Source of the DNA: Vibrio rotiferianus CAIM 577 = LMG 21460
Lineage (GTDB): Bacteria > Pseudomonadota > Gammaproteobacteria > Enterobacterales > Vibrionaceae
Reading direction: 5' to 3'
DNA: 64,000 nucleotides
Assembly (NCBI RefSeq): GCF_002741985.1
Contig: NZ_APHW01000002.1
Coordinates: 124,001 to 188,000, forward strand
Part shown: piece after piece, positions 1 through 11,315 of the stretch
Numbering within the stretch: the stretch's first letter is position 1
How the letters are laid out: every line of letters starts with the position of its first letter
Position numbers and translations under genes: made by a program
Notes under the pieces: generated by a model
Database searches by the model: none
The model's input: only the letters and a program-made list of their open reading frames with translations
Told to the model about the DNA's origin: nothing

Positions 1-490
1 GCTCTTCTTGTAGTGCTTGTTGATACTGAGCTTTTGATTTTTCAGCTGCATCCTGTTGTTCTTGCGAGTAAGTATAAATGGCAGAGCGGTACTGAGTTCC
101 TAAGTCGTTACCCTGACGCATTCCTTGAGTCGGGTCGTGTTTTTCCCAGAATACCGCCAGCAATTGCTCTAAAGAAATCACGCGTTCATCGAATACCACG
201 CGTACTACTTCGGTATGGCCAGTTTTGCCAGTGCACACTTCTTCGTAAGTTGGGTTTGGCGTATAACCGCCAGCGTAACCGACCGATGTTGAGAGTACGC
301 CATCGAGTTGCCAAAAAAGACGTTCAGCTCCCCAAAAACATCCCAGGCCGAGTAATAGCTGTTGCTGGTTGGCTTTTGGCTGCGCTGTTAAGCTCGATTG
401 ATTTACAAAATGCGTGTCCTCGATCTGCATTGGTGCCTCTCTACCGGGCAGCGCATCTTCTATACTGATCATTGTCTGTTTGTTGAGCAT
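1..490 (-). CDS. msrA: Peptide methionine sulfoxide reductase MsrA (3' end outside window)
   Basis: Reduces methionine-S-sulfoxide in free or protein-bound methionine, repairing oxidised proteins in the cytoplasm. Reading leftward from the ATG at 488-490, the protein shows the GCFWGAE active-site motif with the catalytic cysteine at residue 51, followed by the conserved GYAGG, TGHTEVV and GTQYRSAIY blocks of the family. About 163 residues are visible and the C-terminus lies beyond base 1. A ribosome binding site AAAGGA precedes the ATG. The gene is divergent from tamA, the same arrangement as in E. coli, so the two share the 166 bp between them. Identification is firm; completeness of the C-terminus cannot be judged. 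Confidence 0.95.
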   Translation of the reverse strand, partial: MLNKQTMISIEDALPGREAPMQIEDTHFVNQSSLTAQPKANQQQLLLGLGCFWGAERLFWQLDGVLSTSVGYAGGYTPNPTYEEVCTGKTGHTEVVRVVFDERVISLEQLLAVFWEKHDPTQGMRQGNDLGTQYRSAIYTYSQEQQDAAEKSKAQYQQALQEE

Positions 491-656
491 GGTATCTGTC
501 CTTTAATACATGTCTTAATTTTGCGAAAAACTCTATTCAGTCTGAATATGATGTTGTGATGACATAGACCGTGTTAAACCTATTAATATTACAGACTTAG
601 CCTTTATTTGGCGTTATTATTGTTTACGTTTATTTAACCTCGTCCAGCTAAAAAGC

Positions 657-2369
657 ATGATAAGAAAAGCTACTCCGATCATTGTCAGCCTACTTGCCTT
701 TTCTCATAGCGCTTACGCCGATGTATCCCTTACGATAAAGGGGATTGATGGCGCGCTAGAAGATAATGTGAACGCTTATTTGTCTTCCATTCCTGAAGAT
801 GATTACTCTACGTCTTTGCGTTTTCAGGCGCGATTAGAACAAAGTATCACCGAAGCACTCAATGCGCTCGGCTATTATCATGCGAAAATTTCATACACTA
901 TTACGAAAGATAATGATGAGTTGATCGTTAACGTCCAGCCGGGTGAACCTGTCAGAATCAAAGTCATGGACGTGGTGATATCAGGTGAAGCGAATCAAGA
1001 TGAAGAGTTTACTAAGCTGCTCAATAAGTCACCGCTCAAAGTGGGCCGTATCCTAAACCAAGGAGAGTATGATTCTCTGAAATCAAGCATTCGTAATTTG
1101 GCGCTGCAACGTGGTTATTTTAATGGTGATTTTGAGCTTAGTAAGCTTGAAGTTATTCCAGAGCTTAATGAGGCGAATGTACGCTTACATTACAACAGTG
1201 GCATCCGCTACTACTTTGGTTCAGTGGAAATTACGGGTAGCCAAATCTGGGAAGAGCGTGTGGAGTCACTTCGCCCGTTTAAGGAGGGGGAACCCTATTT
1301 AGTTTCAGAAGTCGGTCAATACAATCAAAACTTGTCCAATACTGATTGGTTCTCATCTGTGTTTGTTGAACCCGATTTAACTAAGCTTGACGATGGACGA
1401 GATTTACCGATTAAAGTGTCCCTCGCTCCTGCTGCGAAAAACCAAATTGAAACGGGTATTGGTTATTCAACCGATACTGGTGTCCGCGGGACATTAAAGT
1501 GGAAAAAACCGTGGGTGAGTGCACGAGGCCATAGTTTCGACACTGCACTTTCCCTGTCTAAGCCAGAGCAAACTGTCACCGCAGGTTATAAAATCCCACT
1601 TGATGATGTATTGCACGAGTACTACCAACTTCAGTTCGGTTTAAAGCGTCTTGATAACCGTGATACGGAGAGTTTGGAATCAAACCTGGCAGTCGAGCGC
1701 CATTGGATTACCGATGGTGGTTGGCATAAGACTCTGTACGTACGTCACCTGTATGAAAACTATTCTCAAGGCTTGCAAGAAGACGGTGTACAGTTTGTCC
1801 TTCCTGGTGCGTCTTTTTCAAGAACCCGAACTCGTGGCGGAAATATGCCAATGTGGGGAGATAAACAAAGCGTGACTATCGAGTACGGTGATCCTGCGGT
1901 GTTGTCTAACACTCGAGTGTTGCGACTACTAGGGCGTACATCGTGGATTCGCGGTATTGGAGAAAATCATCGTGGTTTGTTACGCCTAGAGGGCGGGGCA
2001 AATATTACCGATGAACTTGAAAAACTGTCGCCATCGCTGCGTTTCTTCGCTGGTGGTGATAACAATATTCGTGGTTATGGCTATGAGTCGATTTCACCAG
2101 TTGATGAGAGTGGCGCTTTGACGGGTGCTAAGTACATTGCGACCAGCACGTTGGAATATCAATATCGTGTCTATGGTAATTGGTGGTTAGCTGCGTTTTA
2201 CGATTACGGTGATGCATTCAATAAAACCCCTGATTGGAAAGCAGGTGCCGGTGTTGGTATCCGTTGGGCTTCTCCTGTTGGTCCTGTGAGTTTTGACTTC
2301 GCATGGGGCCTAGATGCCGTGCCTAAGAATGATTTCCGCATCCACTTCTCTTTAGGGCCTGAATTATGA
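657..2369 (+). CDS. tamA: Translocation and assembly module outer-membrane protein TamA
   Basis: Omp85-family barrel that works with TamB to insert certain outer-membrane proteins and to move lipids between the membranes. The 570-residue protein starts with a signal peptide ending near SAYA (residue about 22). POTRA-like repeats follow to about residue 265, then a C-terminal barrel domain with the family's FFAGGDNNIRGYGY block and a terminal beta strand. Length matches E. coli TamA (577). The stop codon overlaps the start of tamB by four bases, so the two are translationally coupled. No anomalies seen. Confidence 0.95.
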   Translation: MIRKATPIIVSLLAFSHSAYADVSLTIKGIDGALEDNVNAYLSSIPEDDYSTSLRFQARLEQSITEALNALGYYHAKISYTITKDNDELIVNVQPGEPVRIKVMDVVISGEANQDEEFTKLLNKSPLKVGRILNQGEYDSLKSSIRNLALQRGYFNGDFELSKLEVIPELNEANVRLHYNSGIRYYFGSVEITGSQIWEERVESLRPFKEGEPYLVSEVGQYNQNLSNTDWFSSVFVEPDLTKLDDGRDLPIKVSLAPAAKNQIETGIGYSTDTGVRGTLKWKKPWVSARGHSFDTALSLSKPEQTVTAGYKIPLDDVLHEYYQLQFGLKRLDNRDTESLESNLAVERHWITDGGWHKTLYVRHLYENYSQGLQEDGVQFVLPGASFSRTRTRGGNMPMWGDKQSVTIEYGDPAVLSNTRVLRLLGRTSWIRGIGENHRGLLRLEGGANITDELEKLSPSLRFFAGGDNNIRGYGYESISPVDESGALTGAKYIATSTLEYQYRVYGNWWLAAFYDYGDAFNKTPDWKAGAGVGIRWASPVGPVSFDFAWGLDAVPKNDFRIHFSLGPEL

Positions 2370-5300
2370 TGAAAACAACCCTTAAGTGGACGAAATGGTT
2401 TTCGCTTGGTCTGCTTGGTTTTGTGTTGCTGATTTCGCTCTTGATAGCGACAGTATTATTTACTCACCCAGGTTTGAAGTTAGCACTTTGGGGAGCAGAA
2501 AAGGCTTTGCCTCAACTTAAAGTGGAAGAGGTACAAGGTTCGCTGTTTCCTCGTTTTGCTTTGCATAATGTCAGTTTTGTTGATGAGTCTCTTCATGTTG
2601 ATGCCAAGGTGGATAGCTTAACGCTAGCGATTAATTTCCGTTGCTTCTTCGATCCTAAAGTGTGTGTGGATGAGTTGTCACTGCAAGGTGTCAACGTCCA
2701 GATGCCAGAGCTGCCGCCTTCAAACGAAGAGCAAGAAGAAGAAACACCACCGCTTCGTTCAATCAGTACTCCCGTTCCTATTTTTGTTAACAACGTTAGC
2801 TTTAACGACATCAACCTGAACATCTTAGGTAACAAGATTGATTGGCAAGATTTCTCGACTGCATTGTCGATGCAAGGTGACCGATTGGTCATTGCTCCAA
2901 CTGCATTGAAAGCTATCAATGTGGCACTTGCACCAAGTGAAGGTGCGACAGAAGAGAAACCAGCGCAACCAAAAGATACGGAGCCAAAGACTAAGCAAGC
3001 AGAGAAGCAAGCTAAAGCGACGCCAGACTCTACGGAAGATCAACAAAAAGACGCGAAAACCCAAGTTACAGCAGAAGCTAAACCTGAAGGGATTGTGCTA
3101 CCTGAGGTATGGATTCCACTGACCGTTGAAGCAAAACGTCTCGATATTCATGACTTTAAATTAGCGGGTGACACTCCTGTGATTGTTCACCACTTAGGGC
3201 TAGAGGCAACGGCGGGCGGTGATAAAGTCGATGTCAAAACGCTAGAACTTGATATGCCAGAAGTGGAAGGCCAATTAAGTACTCAAGTAACATTATCAGC
3301 CGATTATCCAATTCAAGCGCAGATTGACGCTCTGGTTAAACAAGCGGATGTAAAAGGTCAGAAACTATCGCTGTCTGCATCTGGTTCGGTTGGCGATTTA
3401 TCATTGCAGGCGACGTTATCTGACTTGGTGAAAGCCAAGATTGAAGGTCAAGTTCAACCGCTCAAACCTGAGTTGCCATTTGATATCAAGCTGAAAGATG
3501 TTGCCGCGCAATGGCCATTAAGTGGTAAGAGTGATTACCAAGTTTCTGTTCCTAGCCTCGCAGCCAAAGGCTCACTAAAGGGCTATACCGTTGCGCTAGA
3601 AACTAAGGCTTCGGGTAAAGATATTCCTGCTGTGGACGTGGTGTTAGACGGTAAAGGCACCCTGGAACAGATCGATTTGGACAGTCTCGTTGTCAAAACG
3701 TTAGGCGGTGAGTTAGCTGGTAAGGTGATGGCTAAGTGGTCAGCACCAATTAACTGGCAAGCAGATCTGAATTTGAAGAACATTCAGCCTGGTTTGCAAT
3801 GGAAAGAAGCGGAAGGTGACATCAGTGGTAGCCTATCAACTTCTGGCTCTCTAACTGAGCAAGGTGGCTGGCAAGTCAGTCTACCTAAGCTGGACATCGA
3901 CGGTATTTTGCGTGGTTACCCACTGAATATCGAAGGCCAACTAGAGGCATCAGATAAGACAGGAAAGGGCGAAGACATTCGGCTTAATACGCAAGGCTTG
4001 GCTTTATCTCATGGCCCAAACTCTTTGCGCGCAAAAGGTAAGATCGACAAACAGATCTTGATGGATGTTGAGGTTAACTTCCCCGATTTCGCAAAAAGTG
4101 TTCCTGATCTTGGTGGTAAGATGAATGGTACAGTTGCACTGCGTGGCAGTTTAAAGCAGCCAGACATTAGCTTAGATCTCGCGCTTAACCAAGTGAATTG
4201 GCAACAGCAGGCAAAGGTAGAAACCATCACTCTAAAAGGGGATGTGACGCCTCTGCCTGCACCAAAAGCCGATGTTAGTCTGGTTGCGAAGAGCATTACC
4301 TACGATGACATTAAAATCGATAGTGCTGATTTGGAGTTAAGTGGTGATGAGAAATTGCACCAACTGACTCTAGACGTGGTCTCAGACATCGTTTCAAGTA
4401 GTTTAGAAATCGAAGGCACCTTCAAGCAGAAACCAGAAATGATCTGGGATGGTGCATTACGCCGACTCACGCTAAGTACGCCACAAGGCCCTTGGGCACT
4501 ACAGAAATCGACGGCCGTTAAAGTCAATATTGATAAGCAGATTGCGGATGTACAAGCACACTGTTGGCTACAGTCAAAATCAAGTGTGTGTTTGAGTGAA
4601 GATATCAGTGTCGGTAAGAGCGGCGAAGCGAAGTTAGCCATCACTAACTTTGATTTCGACCAAATCAAACAGTTCTTACCAGCCGAAACCAAACTGCAAG
4701 GTTCAGTGAACGCCAACGCTTTTGCAAAATGGTCTCCAGACATGAAACCGGAAGTCACGGTGAATGTGGATATGCCGCAAGGTCAGGTAGAACAAACACT
4801 AGAACAGCCAATTAAGGTTGGTTGGGACAGTGTCAGCCTTAAAGCTAAGTTAGCCCAAGACAAACTGGATGCTGAGTGGTTATTTGACGTTACAGATAAC
4901 GGCGATTTATCTGGGAAGGTGTCGTTAAATGATGTCTCGTCAGAGCGGCCAACTATCGATGGTAAGGTATCACTATCAACGTTCCATTTAGACTTCTTGG
5001 CACCACTGATCGGTGAGTACAGCCTATTTAAAGCGAACATGAACACCGACCTGGCTCTGTCTGGTGATGTGATGCATCCGAAAGTGGATGGTAAGTTCCT
5101 GATTGACCAAATGAAGCTGCAAGGTGAAGTCACGCCAATCGATATTAACTCTGGGCAAGTTGCGATTAACTTCAAAGGTCATCAAGCGGATTTAGACGCT
5201 GGCATTATTACGCCAGATGGCAAGTTGGAAATTAACGGTGATGCAGATTGGCGCGATCTAGAAAACTGGCACACCAAAGCTCGTGTGTTTGCTAAAGAGC

Positions 5301-6226
5301 TAAAAGTTGATATGCCGCCGATGGTGCGAATCAAGGTCGAGCCAGATATGACTATTGATGTCACACCGAAACTTGCCAAGGTAGAAGGTAATATCAATCT
5401 ACCGTGGGGGCGCATTTTGATTGATGAGCTGCCACCAAGTGCGGTCAGCGTGTCGAGCGACACGGTTATCTTGAACAAAGACATGCAGCCAGTTGATGAA
5501 ACCCCTGCATTACCATTTAATGTTGAAACTGATATTAATATTAAAATTGGTGACGAGTTTCAGCTGTCAGCCTTTGGTCTAAAAGGTGAGCTGCAAGGTA
5601 ACTTGAACGTGACGCAAAAAGATAAAGGTCCGTTTATTGTCGGTGAAGTAAACATCATTGATGGTTCTTACCGTTCATTCGGCCAAGATTTGGTGATTGA
5701 AGAAGGTAAGATCATGATGAATGGTCCTGCAGATCAGCCTTATGTTTCTATTAAGGCAATTCGTAACCCAGATAATACTCAAGATGATGTCACTGCAGGT
5801 GTTCGAGTGACGGGACCCGCGAGTGATCCTTCGGTAGAAATCTTCTCTGATCCTGCGATGCCACAAGCAAATGCATTATCTTACTTATTACGTGGTCAAG
5901 ATATTGATGCGGAATCTGGCGGTAATGCGATGACTACTACGTTAATCGGTCTAAGCTTAGCAAAAAGCGGCAAAGTTGTTGGTGAGATTGGTGAAGCATT
6001 CGGTGTGCAAGACTTGCAGTTGGACACGGCAGGTTCAGGTGATGACTCTCAAGTAACGGTCAGTGGCTATATTTTACCAGGCCTTCAAGTGAAATATGGC
6101 GTTGGTATTTTCAATTCGTTAGGTGAGTTCACCGTTCGCTACCGTTTAATGAAGGATCTGTACATCGAGGCGGTGTCTGGATTAGATAGTGCCGTCGATA
6201 TTCTTTACCAATTCGAGTTTGATTAG
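2366..6226 (+). CDS. tamB: Translocation and assembly module inner-membrane protein TamB
   Basis: AsmA-like bridging protein that spans the periplasm from an N-terminal inner-membrane anchor to TamA, proposed to carry phospholipids and assist outer-membrane protein assembly. It has 1286 residues: one N-terminal transmembrane helix (about 13-35), a long region rich in alternating hydrophobic beta repeats, and the conserved C-terminal DUF490/TamB domain ending in a beta-strand motif. E. coli TamB is 1259 residues. Residues about 188-240 are a lysine-, glutamine- and glutamate-rich low-complexity spacer. It overlaps tamA by four bases (ATGA), indicating an operon. Confidence 0.95.
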   Translation: MMKTTLKWTKWFSLGLLGFVLLISLLIATVLFTHPGLKLALWGAEKALPQLKVEEVQGSLFPRFALHNVSFVDESLHVDAKVDSLTLAINFRCFFDPKVCVDELSLQGVNVQMPELPPSNEEQEEETPPLRSISTPVPIFVNNVSFNDINLNILGNKIDWQDFSTALSMQGDRLVIAPTALKAINVALAPSEGATEEKPAQPKDTEPKTKQAEKQAKATPDSTEDQQKDAKTQVTAEAKPEGIVLPEVWIPLTVEAKRLDIHDFKLAGDTPVIVHHLGLEATAGGDKVDVKTLELDMPEVEGQLSTQVTLSADYPIQAQIDALVKQADVKGQKLSLSASGSVGDLSLQATLSDLVKAKIEGQVQPLKPELPFDIKLKDVAAQWPLSGKSDYQVSVPSLAAKGSLKGYTVALETKASGKDIPAVDVVLDGKGTLEQIDLDSLVVKTLGGELAGKVMAKWSAPINWQADLNLKNIQPGLQWKEAEGDISGSLSTSGSLTEQGGWQVSLPKLDIDGILRGYPLNIEGQLEASDKTGKGEDIRLNTQGLALSHGPNSLRAKGKIDKQILMDVEVNFPDFAKSVPDLGGKMNGTVALRGSLKQPDISLDLALNQVNWQQQAKVETITLKGDVTPLPAPKADVSLVAKSITYDDIKIDSADLELSGDEKLHQLTLDVVSDIVSSSLEIEGTFKQKPEMIWDGALRRLTLSTPQGPWALQKSTAVKVNIDKQIADVQAHCWLQSKSSVCLSEDISVGKSGEAKLAITNFDFDQIKQFLPAETKLQGSVNANAFAKWSPDMKPEVTVNVDMPQGQVEQTLEQPIKVGWDSVSLKAKLAQDKLDAEWLFDVTDNGDLSGKVSLNDVSSERPTIDGKVSLSTFHLDFLAPLIGEYSLFKANMNTDLALSGDVMHPKVDGKFLIDQMKLQGEVTPIDINSGQVAINFKGHQADLDAGIITPDGKLEINGDADWRDLENWHTKARVFAKELKVDMPPMVRIKVEPDMTIDVTPKLAKVEGNINLPWGRILIDELPPSAVSVSSDTVILNKDMQPVDETPALPFNVETDINIKIGDEFQLSAFGLKGELQGNLNVTQKDKGPFIVGEVNIIDGSYRSFGQDLVIEEGKIMMNGPADQPYVSIKAIRNPDNTQDDVTAGVRVTGPASDPSVEIFSDPAMPQANALSYLLRGQDIDAESGGNAMTTTLIGLSLAKSGKVVGEIGEAFGVQDLQLDTAGSGDDSQVTVSGYILPGLQVKYGVGIFNSLGEFTVRYRLMKDLYIEAVSGLDSAVDILYQFEFD

Positions 6227-6251
6227 GTGCATTCGATAACAAGGAGCAGTT

Positions 6252-6599
6252 ATGCAGCATCTCGTATTTGTCTATGGCACTCTTCGTCAAGGAGAGTCAA
6301 ACCATCACTACCTGAAGTCAGGACAGTTTTTGGGGCATCATGAGACTGATGCCCAGTTTGCGCTGTTCGATCTAGGGCCTTATCCGGCATTGTCTCGCGG
6401 TGAAAAGAGGGTGTTCGGAGAGGTCTACCTTATTGATGAACAAACGTTAGAAGCTTTAGACCTGCTTGAAGATGTGCCAGTGGAGTACCGACGAGAGAGC
6501 ATTGCAACACCGTTTGGCCAAGCTTGGATCTATCTTTATCAAGATACAGAACAACTTTCCGAAGAGATTGCTTCAGGAGATTGGTGCCAGCGAGTGTGA
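6252..6599 (+). CDS. ytfP: Gamma-glutamylcyclotransferase-fold protein YtfP
   Basis: Small cytoplasmic protein of the GGCT-like fold (115 residues). The N-terminal VYGTLRQGESNHHYL segment matches the nucleotide- or substrate-binding loop of the family, and GEVYLID plus the YRRE segment match E. coli YtfP. The physiological substrate of bacterial YtfP is not established. AAGGAG lies 5 bp upstream of the ATG. It sits 25 bp after tamB, the same order as in E. coli, so it is probably the third gene of the tamAB operon. Confidence 0.9.
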   Translation: MQHLVFVYGTLRQGESNHHYLKSGQFLGHHETDAQFALFDLGPYPALSRGEKRVFGEVYLIDEQTLEALDLLEDVPVEYRRESIATPFGQAWIYLYQDTEQLSEEIASGDWCQRV

Positions 6600-6663
6600 A
6601 CTATACTTGAACCAGCAACGTATGCATTGACGATATATACAACAAAGACTTGGGAGGTCTGCG

Positions 6664-7002
6664 ATGAAATATCTATCTCCAATCATACTACTGCTGCTTG
6701 TTGGTTGTTCTAATAGCACACCGCCAAGTGGTACTGACAGCATGCAATGGAATCAATACGGTATGCAGCGCGCGGAAGCGGGTGATACTAAGCTGTCTAT
6801 GCAAGAGCTTAACAAAGATGATGAGCTTTACATGGCGTACAGCAACGGCTATGAAACAGGTCGTGCTAACTATTGTGCTCAAGACGCTTTCTCATTAGGT
6901 GAAAGCAGGCGTTATTACCGAGGTATTTGCGATGAGATTGACGATAGGTTTCGTCGAGAATATGAGTTGGGCAGAACCCTCAAGGGTAGTAAACGTTACT
7001 GA
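6664..7002 (+). CDS. Small DUF2799-type lipoprotein
   Basis: Protein of 112 residues with a lipoprotein signal: a hydrophobic stretch then LLVGC, giving a lipidated cysteine near residue 15. The mature part has spaced tyrosine, glycine and cysteine positions (YSNGYETGRANYC, YYRGIC, YELGR) that resemble the DUF2799 family of Vibrio and enteric bacteria, whose function is unknown. A strong site GGAGG precedes the ATG by 6 bp. It follows ytfP by about 65 bp and is closed by a bidirectional terminator. Family assignment is from pattern memory, not a search. Confidence 0.8.
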   Translation: MKYLSPIILLLLVGCSNSTPPSGTDSMQWNQYGMQRAEAGDTKLSMQELNKDDELYMAYSNGYETGRANYCAQDAFSLGESRRYYRGICDEIDDRFRREYELGRTLKGSKRY

Positions 7003-7028
7003 TTTAATCGCACCTAGTACAGCTTAAA

Positions 7029-7063
7029 ACAAAGAGCCGCAATTAATAAGCGCGGCTCTTTGT
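7029..7063. terminator. Bidirectional terminator between the lipoprotein gene and ppa
   Basis: Inverted repeat with arms CAAAGAGCCGC and GCGGCTCTTTG around an 11-base loop, flanked by A-rich and T-rich sequence, placed between the convergent ends of the DUF2799 gene and ppa. Confidence 0.85.
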
Positions 7064-7077
7064 CTCTTTATTAGAGG

Positions 7078-7611
7078 CTATTTTTGGCTTTGAGCGCGTT
7101 CATAAGATTCTAAAATCTCAGCTTTCGCAGCTTCTACATCAGCCCAACCGTCGACTTTCACCCACTTACCTGCTTCAAGCTCTTTGTAACGCTCAAAAAA
7201 CTGTGTGATTTGGGCTTTGAGTAGTTCTGGAATATCGTCCACATCTTGAATGCCTTCGTACTCTTTTGAGATTTTAGAGTGCGGCACAGCGAAGACTTTC
7301 GCATCTTCACCTGATTCATCCGTCATCTTCAGTACACCGACTGGGCGACAACGAATCACAGAACCTGGCATCAATGGGTAAGGAGTTGGCACCAGCACGT
7401 CCACTGGGTCACCATCTAGAGAAAGAGTGTCGTTCACGTAGCCGTAGTTACATGGGTAGAACATTGGCGCAGACATGAAACGGTCGACAAACACAGCACC
7501 AGTGTCTTTATCTACTTCGTATTTGATTGGATCCGCGTTAGCAGGGATTTCGATAACGACATAAATATCGTCAGGCAGTGATTTACCTGCAGGTACGTTG
7601 TTTAAGCTCAT
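7078..7611 (-). CDS. ppa: Inorganic pyrophosphatase
   Basis: Hydrolyses pyrophosphate to phosphate in the cytoplasm, pulling biosynthetic reactions forward. The 177-residue protein carries the type I signature with the metal-binding aspartates in [11 protein letters not shown], and aligns along its full length with the E. coli enzyme ([26 protein letters not shown]). The start at 7609-7611 (MSLNNVPAG) is preferred over the in-frame ATG six codons upstream because it matches the E. coli N-terminus and has AAGGAA at proper spacing. It is separated from fbp by a strong terminator, so it has its own promoter. Confidence 0.96.
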   Translation of the reverse strand: MSLNNVPAGKSLPDDIYVVIEIPANADPIKYEVDKDTGAVFVDRFMSAPMFYPCNYGYVNDTLSLDGDPVDVLVPTPYPLMPGSVIRCRPVGVLKMTDESGEDAKVFAVPHSKISKEYEGIQDVDDIPELLKAQITQFFERYKELEAGKWVKVDGWADVEAAKAEILESYERAQSQK

Positions 7612-7690
7612 TTGAATATTCCTTTTCATTGAGGATTAAGCGTTTAGAGGCTTAATCTGGCTAACATTTGCGCAGTTCACTTTAACGACA

Positions 7691-7720
7691 AAAACGCGGC
7701 AGGTAAACACCTGCCGCGTT
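7691..7720 (-). terminator. fbp terminator
   Basis: Perfect 12 bp stem AACGCGGCAGGT / ACCTGCCGCGTT with a four-base loop; on the minus strand it is followed by a T run, directly after the fbp stop codon. Confidence 0.9.
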
Positions 7721-7736
7721 GGACAAAGGTCTGAAA

Positions 7737-9067
<1,331 letters not shown>

Positions 9068-10426
9068 ATGCACATTCATATCTTGGGTATCTGCGGCACG
9101 TTTATGGGCGGTGCGGCAATTTTAGCGCGTCAGCTAGGTCATAAAGTGACGGGTTCGGATGCCAACGTCTATCCACCAATGAGTACCCTGTTGGAGTCTC
9201 AAGGTATTGAAATTATTGAAGGCTTTGACCCTTCTCAACTTGACCCTCAACCAGATCTTGTGGTGATTGGTAACGCGATGAGCCGTGGTAACCCATGTGT
9301 TGAGCATGTGCTGAATACCAATATGCGTTACACCTCTGGCCCACAGTGGTTACAAGAGTTCTTATTGCACGATCGCTGGGTTCTGGCGGTATCGGGTACC
9401 CATGGTAAAACCACCACTTCAAGTATGTTGGCTTGGATCCTAGAAGATTGTGGCTACCAACCGGGATTCCTTGTTGGTGGTGTGCTGGGTAACTTCGGTG
9501 TATCCGCTCGTTTGGGTGAGAGCATGTTCTTCGTCGTCGAAGCGGACGAATACGACAGTGCTTTTTTCGATAAACGATCTAAGTTTGTTCATTACCATCC
9601 ACGTACGCTGATCATGAATAACCTTGAATTCGATCATGCGGACATCTTCGACGATCTAGAAGCGATTAAGCGTCAATTCCACCACTTGGTGCGCACTGTT
9701 CCGGGCAACGGTTTGATCCTTGCACCAAAGCAAGATCAGTCGCTACAAGACGTGATCGAGCGCGGTTGCTGGACTGAAAAGCAGTTCTCCGGTGTCGATG
9801 GTGATTGGCAAGCACACAAGCTGGTTGTTGATGGCTCAAAATTTGAAGTGTCACTGCAAGGTGAGAAAGTAGGCGTTGTGGACTGGGACCTTGTTGGTGA
9901 CCACAACGTAGATAACGCTTTGATGGCTATTGCTGCTGCGCGTCATGTTGGTGTAGCTCCAGAGTTAGCTTGTCAGGCTCTCGGTCGTTTTATTAACACC
10001 AAACGTCGCTTAGAGTTAAAAGGCGAAGAGCAGGGCGTGACGGTTTACGACGATTTTGCTCATCATCCGACGGCGATTGAACTGACATTGGGCGGTTTAC
10101 GTAACAAAGTTGGCGAAAAACGTATTCTTGCCGTTTTAGAACCTCGTTCTGCGACGATGAAGCGCGGTGTTCATAAGAATACTTTGGCGGCTTCATTGCA
10201 CAGTGCTGATGAGGTGTTCCTCTTCCAACCAGATAGCATTGATTGGTCGGTACAAGAGATTGCAGACCAGTGTAAACAGCCTGCGTTTGTTGATGCAGAA
10301 ATGGACACTTTTGTCGCAAAAATCGTCGAACGAGCGCAACCGGGCGACCAAATTCTCGTGATGAGTAATGGTGGCTTTGGTGGTATCCACGGCAAGCTTC
10401 TAGAACAACTGAAACAAAAAGCTTAA
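9068..10426 (+). CDS. mpl: UDP-MurNAc tripeptide ligase (murein recycling)
   Basis: Cytoplasmic ligase that joins recovered L-Ala-gamma-D-Glu-meso-DAP tripeptide to UDP-MurNAc, returning cell-wall material to peptidoglycan synthesis. The 452-residue protein has the Mur-ligase layout: an N-terminal Rossmann domain ([11 protein letters not shown]), the ATP loop [10 protein letters not shown] (residues about 109-118), the central EADEYDSAF block and the C-terminal [11 protein letters not shown] motif. AAGG lies 8 bp before the ATG. The stop TAA overlaps the ubiX ATG, indicating coupling. Length agrees with E. coli Mpl (457). Confidence 0.96.
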   Translation: MHIHILGICGTFMGGAAILARQLGHKVTGSDANVYPPMSTLLESQGIEIIEGFDPSQLDPQPDLVVIGNAMSRGNPCVEHVLNTNMRYTSGPQWLQEFLLHDRWVLAVSGTHGKTTTSSMLAWILEDCGYQPGFLVGGVLGNFGVSARLGESMFFVVEADEYDSAFFDKRSKFVHYHPRTLIMNNLEFDHADIFDDLEAIKRQFHHLVRTVPGNGLILAPKQDQSLQDVIERGCWTEKQFSGVDGDWQAHKLVVDGSKFEVSLQGEKVGVVDWDLVGDHNVDNALMAIAAARHVGVAPELACQALGRFINTKRRLELKGEEQGVTVYDDFAHHPTAIELTLGGLRNKVGEKRILAVLEPRSATMKRGVHKNTLAASLHSADEVFLFQPDSIDWSVQEIADQCKQPAFVDAEMDTFVAKIVERAQPGDQILVMSNGGFGGIHGKLLEQLKQKA

Positions 10427-11064
10427 TGACATTTATGCAGCAAAAAGTAACCCCTAAAAAAGCCATCACACTCGCATTAACGGGCGCCTCTGGTGCCCCG
10501 TATGGACTTCGTCTTCTTGAATGTTTAGTGGCAGCGGATTACCACGTCTACGTGTTGATCTCTTCGGCTGCGCGCGTGGTAATGGCGACCGAACATGACC
10601 TGAAACTCCCAAGTGGCCCTGAAGCGGCGCAAAAAGCGCTGGTTGAGCACCTTAATTGCAATCCAGATAACATCACCGTTTGTGGCAAAGACGACTGGTT
10701 TTCGCCGGTGGCTTCTGGTTCTGCGGCGCCTAAGCAAATGGTGGTGTGTCCATGTTCTGCAGGTAGTGTTGCGGCCATTGCACACGGCATGTCGGATAAC
10801 TTGATTGAGCGTGCTGCTGATGTGGTAATGAAAGAGCGCGGACAGTTGCTGCTTGTAGTGCGTGAAACGCCATTCTCGACGTTGCATCTTGAAAACATGC
10901 ACAAGCTTTCGCAAATGGGTGTCACCATTATGCCTGCAGCGCCGGGCTTCTATCATCAACCTAAAACTATCGAAGACTTGGTTGATTTCATGGTGGCGAG
11001 AATTCTTGATCACCTTGGCATTGAGCAAGGTTTAGTGCCACGTTGGGGTTATGACCAACGTTGA
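10426..11064 (+). CDS. ubiX: Flavin prenyltransferase UbiX
   Basis: Makes prenylated FMN, the cofactor used by the decarboxylase UbiD in ubiquinone synthesis. The 212-residue protein contains the flavin-binding TGASGAPYG (residues 19-27), [14 protein letters not shown] and the C-terminal [13 protein letters not shown] and [10 protein letters not shown] blocks of the family. The ATG overlaps the mpl stop codon; a second in-frame ATG at 10435 is possible. It ends 250 bp before thiB, where a separate promoter and riboswitch begin. Confidence 0.95.
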   Translation: MTFMQQKVTPKKAITLALTGASGAPYGLRLLECLVAADYHVYVLISSAARVVMATEHDLKLPSGPEAAQKALVEHLNCNPDNITVCGKDDWFSPVASGSAAPKQMVVCPCSAGSVAAIAHGMSDNLIERAADVVMKERGQLLLVVRETPFSTLHLENMHKLSQMGVTIMPAAPGFYHQPKTIEDLVDFMVARILDHLGIEQGLVPRWGYDQR

Positions 11065-11093
11065 TTGTGTAATCAATAAAAGACCTTTACAAT
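11065..11093 (+). promoter_or_regulatory. Candidate sigma-70 promoter of thiBPQ
   Basis: TTGTGT and TACAAT hexamers separated by 17 bp, directly after the ubiX stop and about 10 bp before the riboswitch begins. Position and spacing fit a promoter for the riboswitch transcript. Confidence 0.6.
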
Positions 11094-11099
11094 CCATCC

Positions 11100-11235
11100 A
11101 ACTCATCGGGGAGCAAACCCAGTTGGCATTGATCTTATCAATACTATTGGGCGCTGAGACCTAATCGCTTAACGTTGTTGAGCAAACAGGGACCCGTATT
11201 ACCTGAACCAGATAATGCTGGCGTAGGAATTGAGT
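11100..11235 (+). ncRNA. TPP riboswitch (THI element)
   Basis: RNA element that binds thiamine pyrophosphate and shuts off the downstream transporter. The conserved pieces appear in order: a GGGG-containing P1/P2 start near 11107, GCGCTGAGAC at 11151-11160, then ACCTGAACC and GATAATGCTGGCGTAGG at 11201-11227. About 80 nt separate it from the GTG start of thiB. No strong terminator lies between, and the GCTC at 11278-11281 could pair with GAGC beside the thiB ribosome binding site, which suggests translational control; that part is inference. Confidence 0.93.
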
Positions 11236-11315
11236 CTGGATATTGGAAGTCCTAAATACCGTCTCAACCCTGTGCCGCTCAACTCATTTTTACTAATGCA
11301 AATGGAGAGCGAGCA

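Noticed and set aside
13..468. Plus-strand ORF of 151 codons
   Set aside because: It is antisense to msrA, whose motifs and start are clear.
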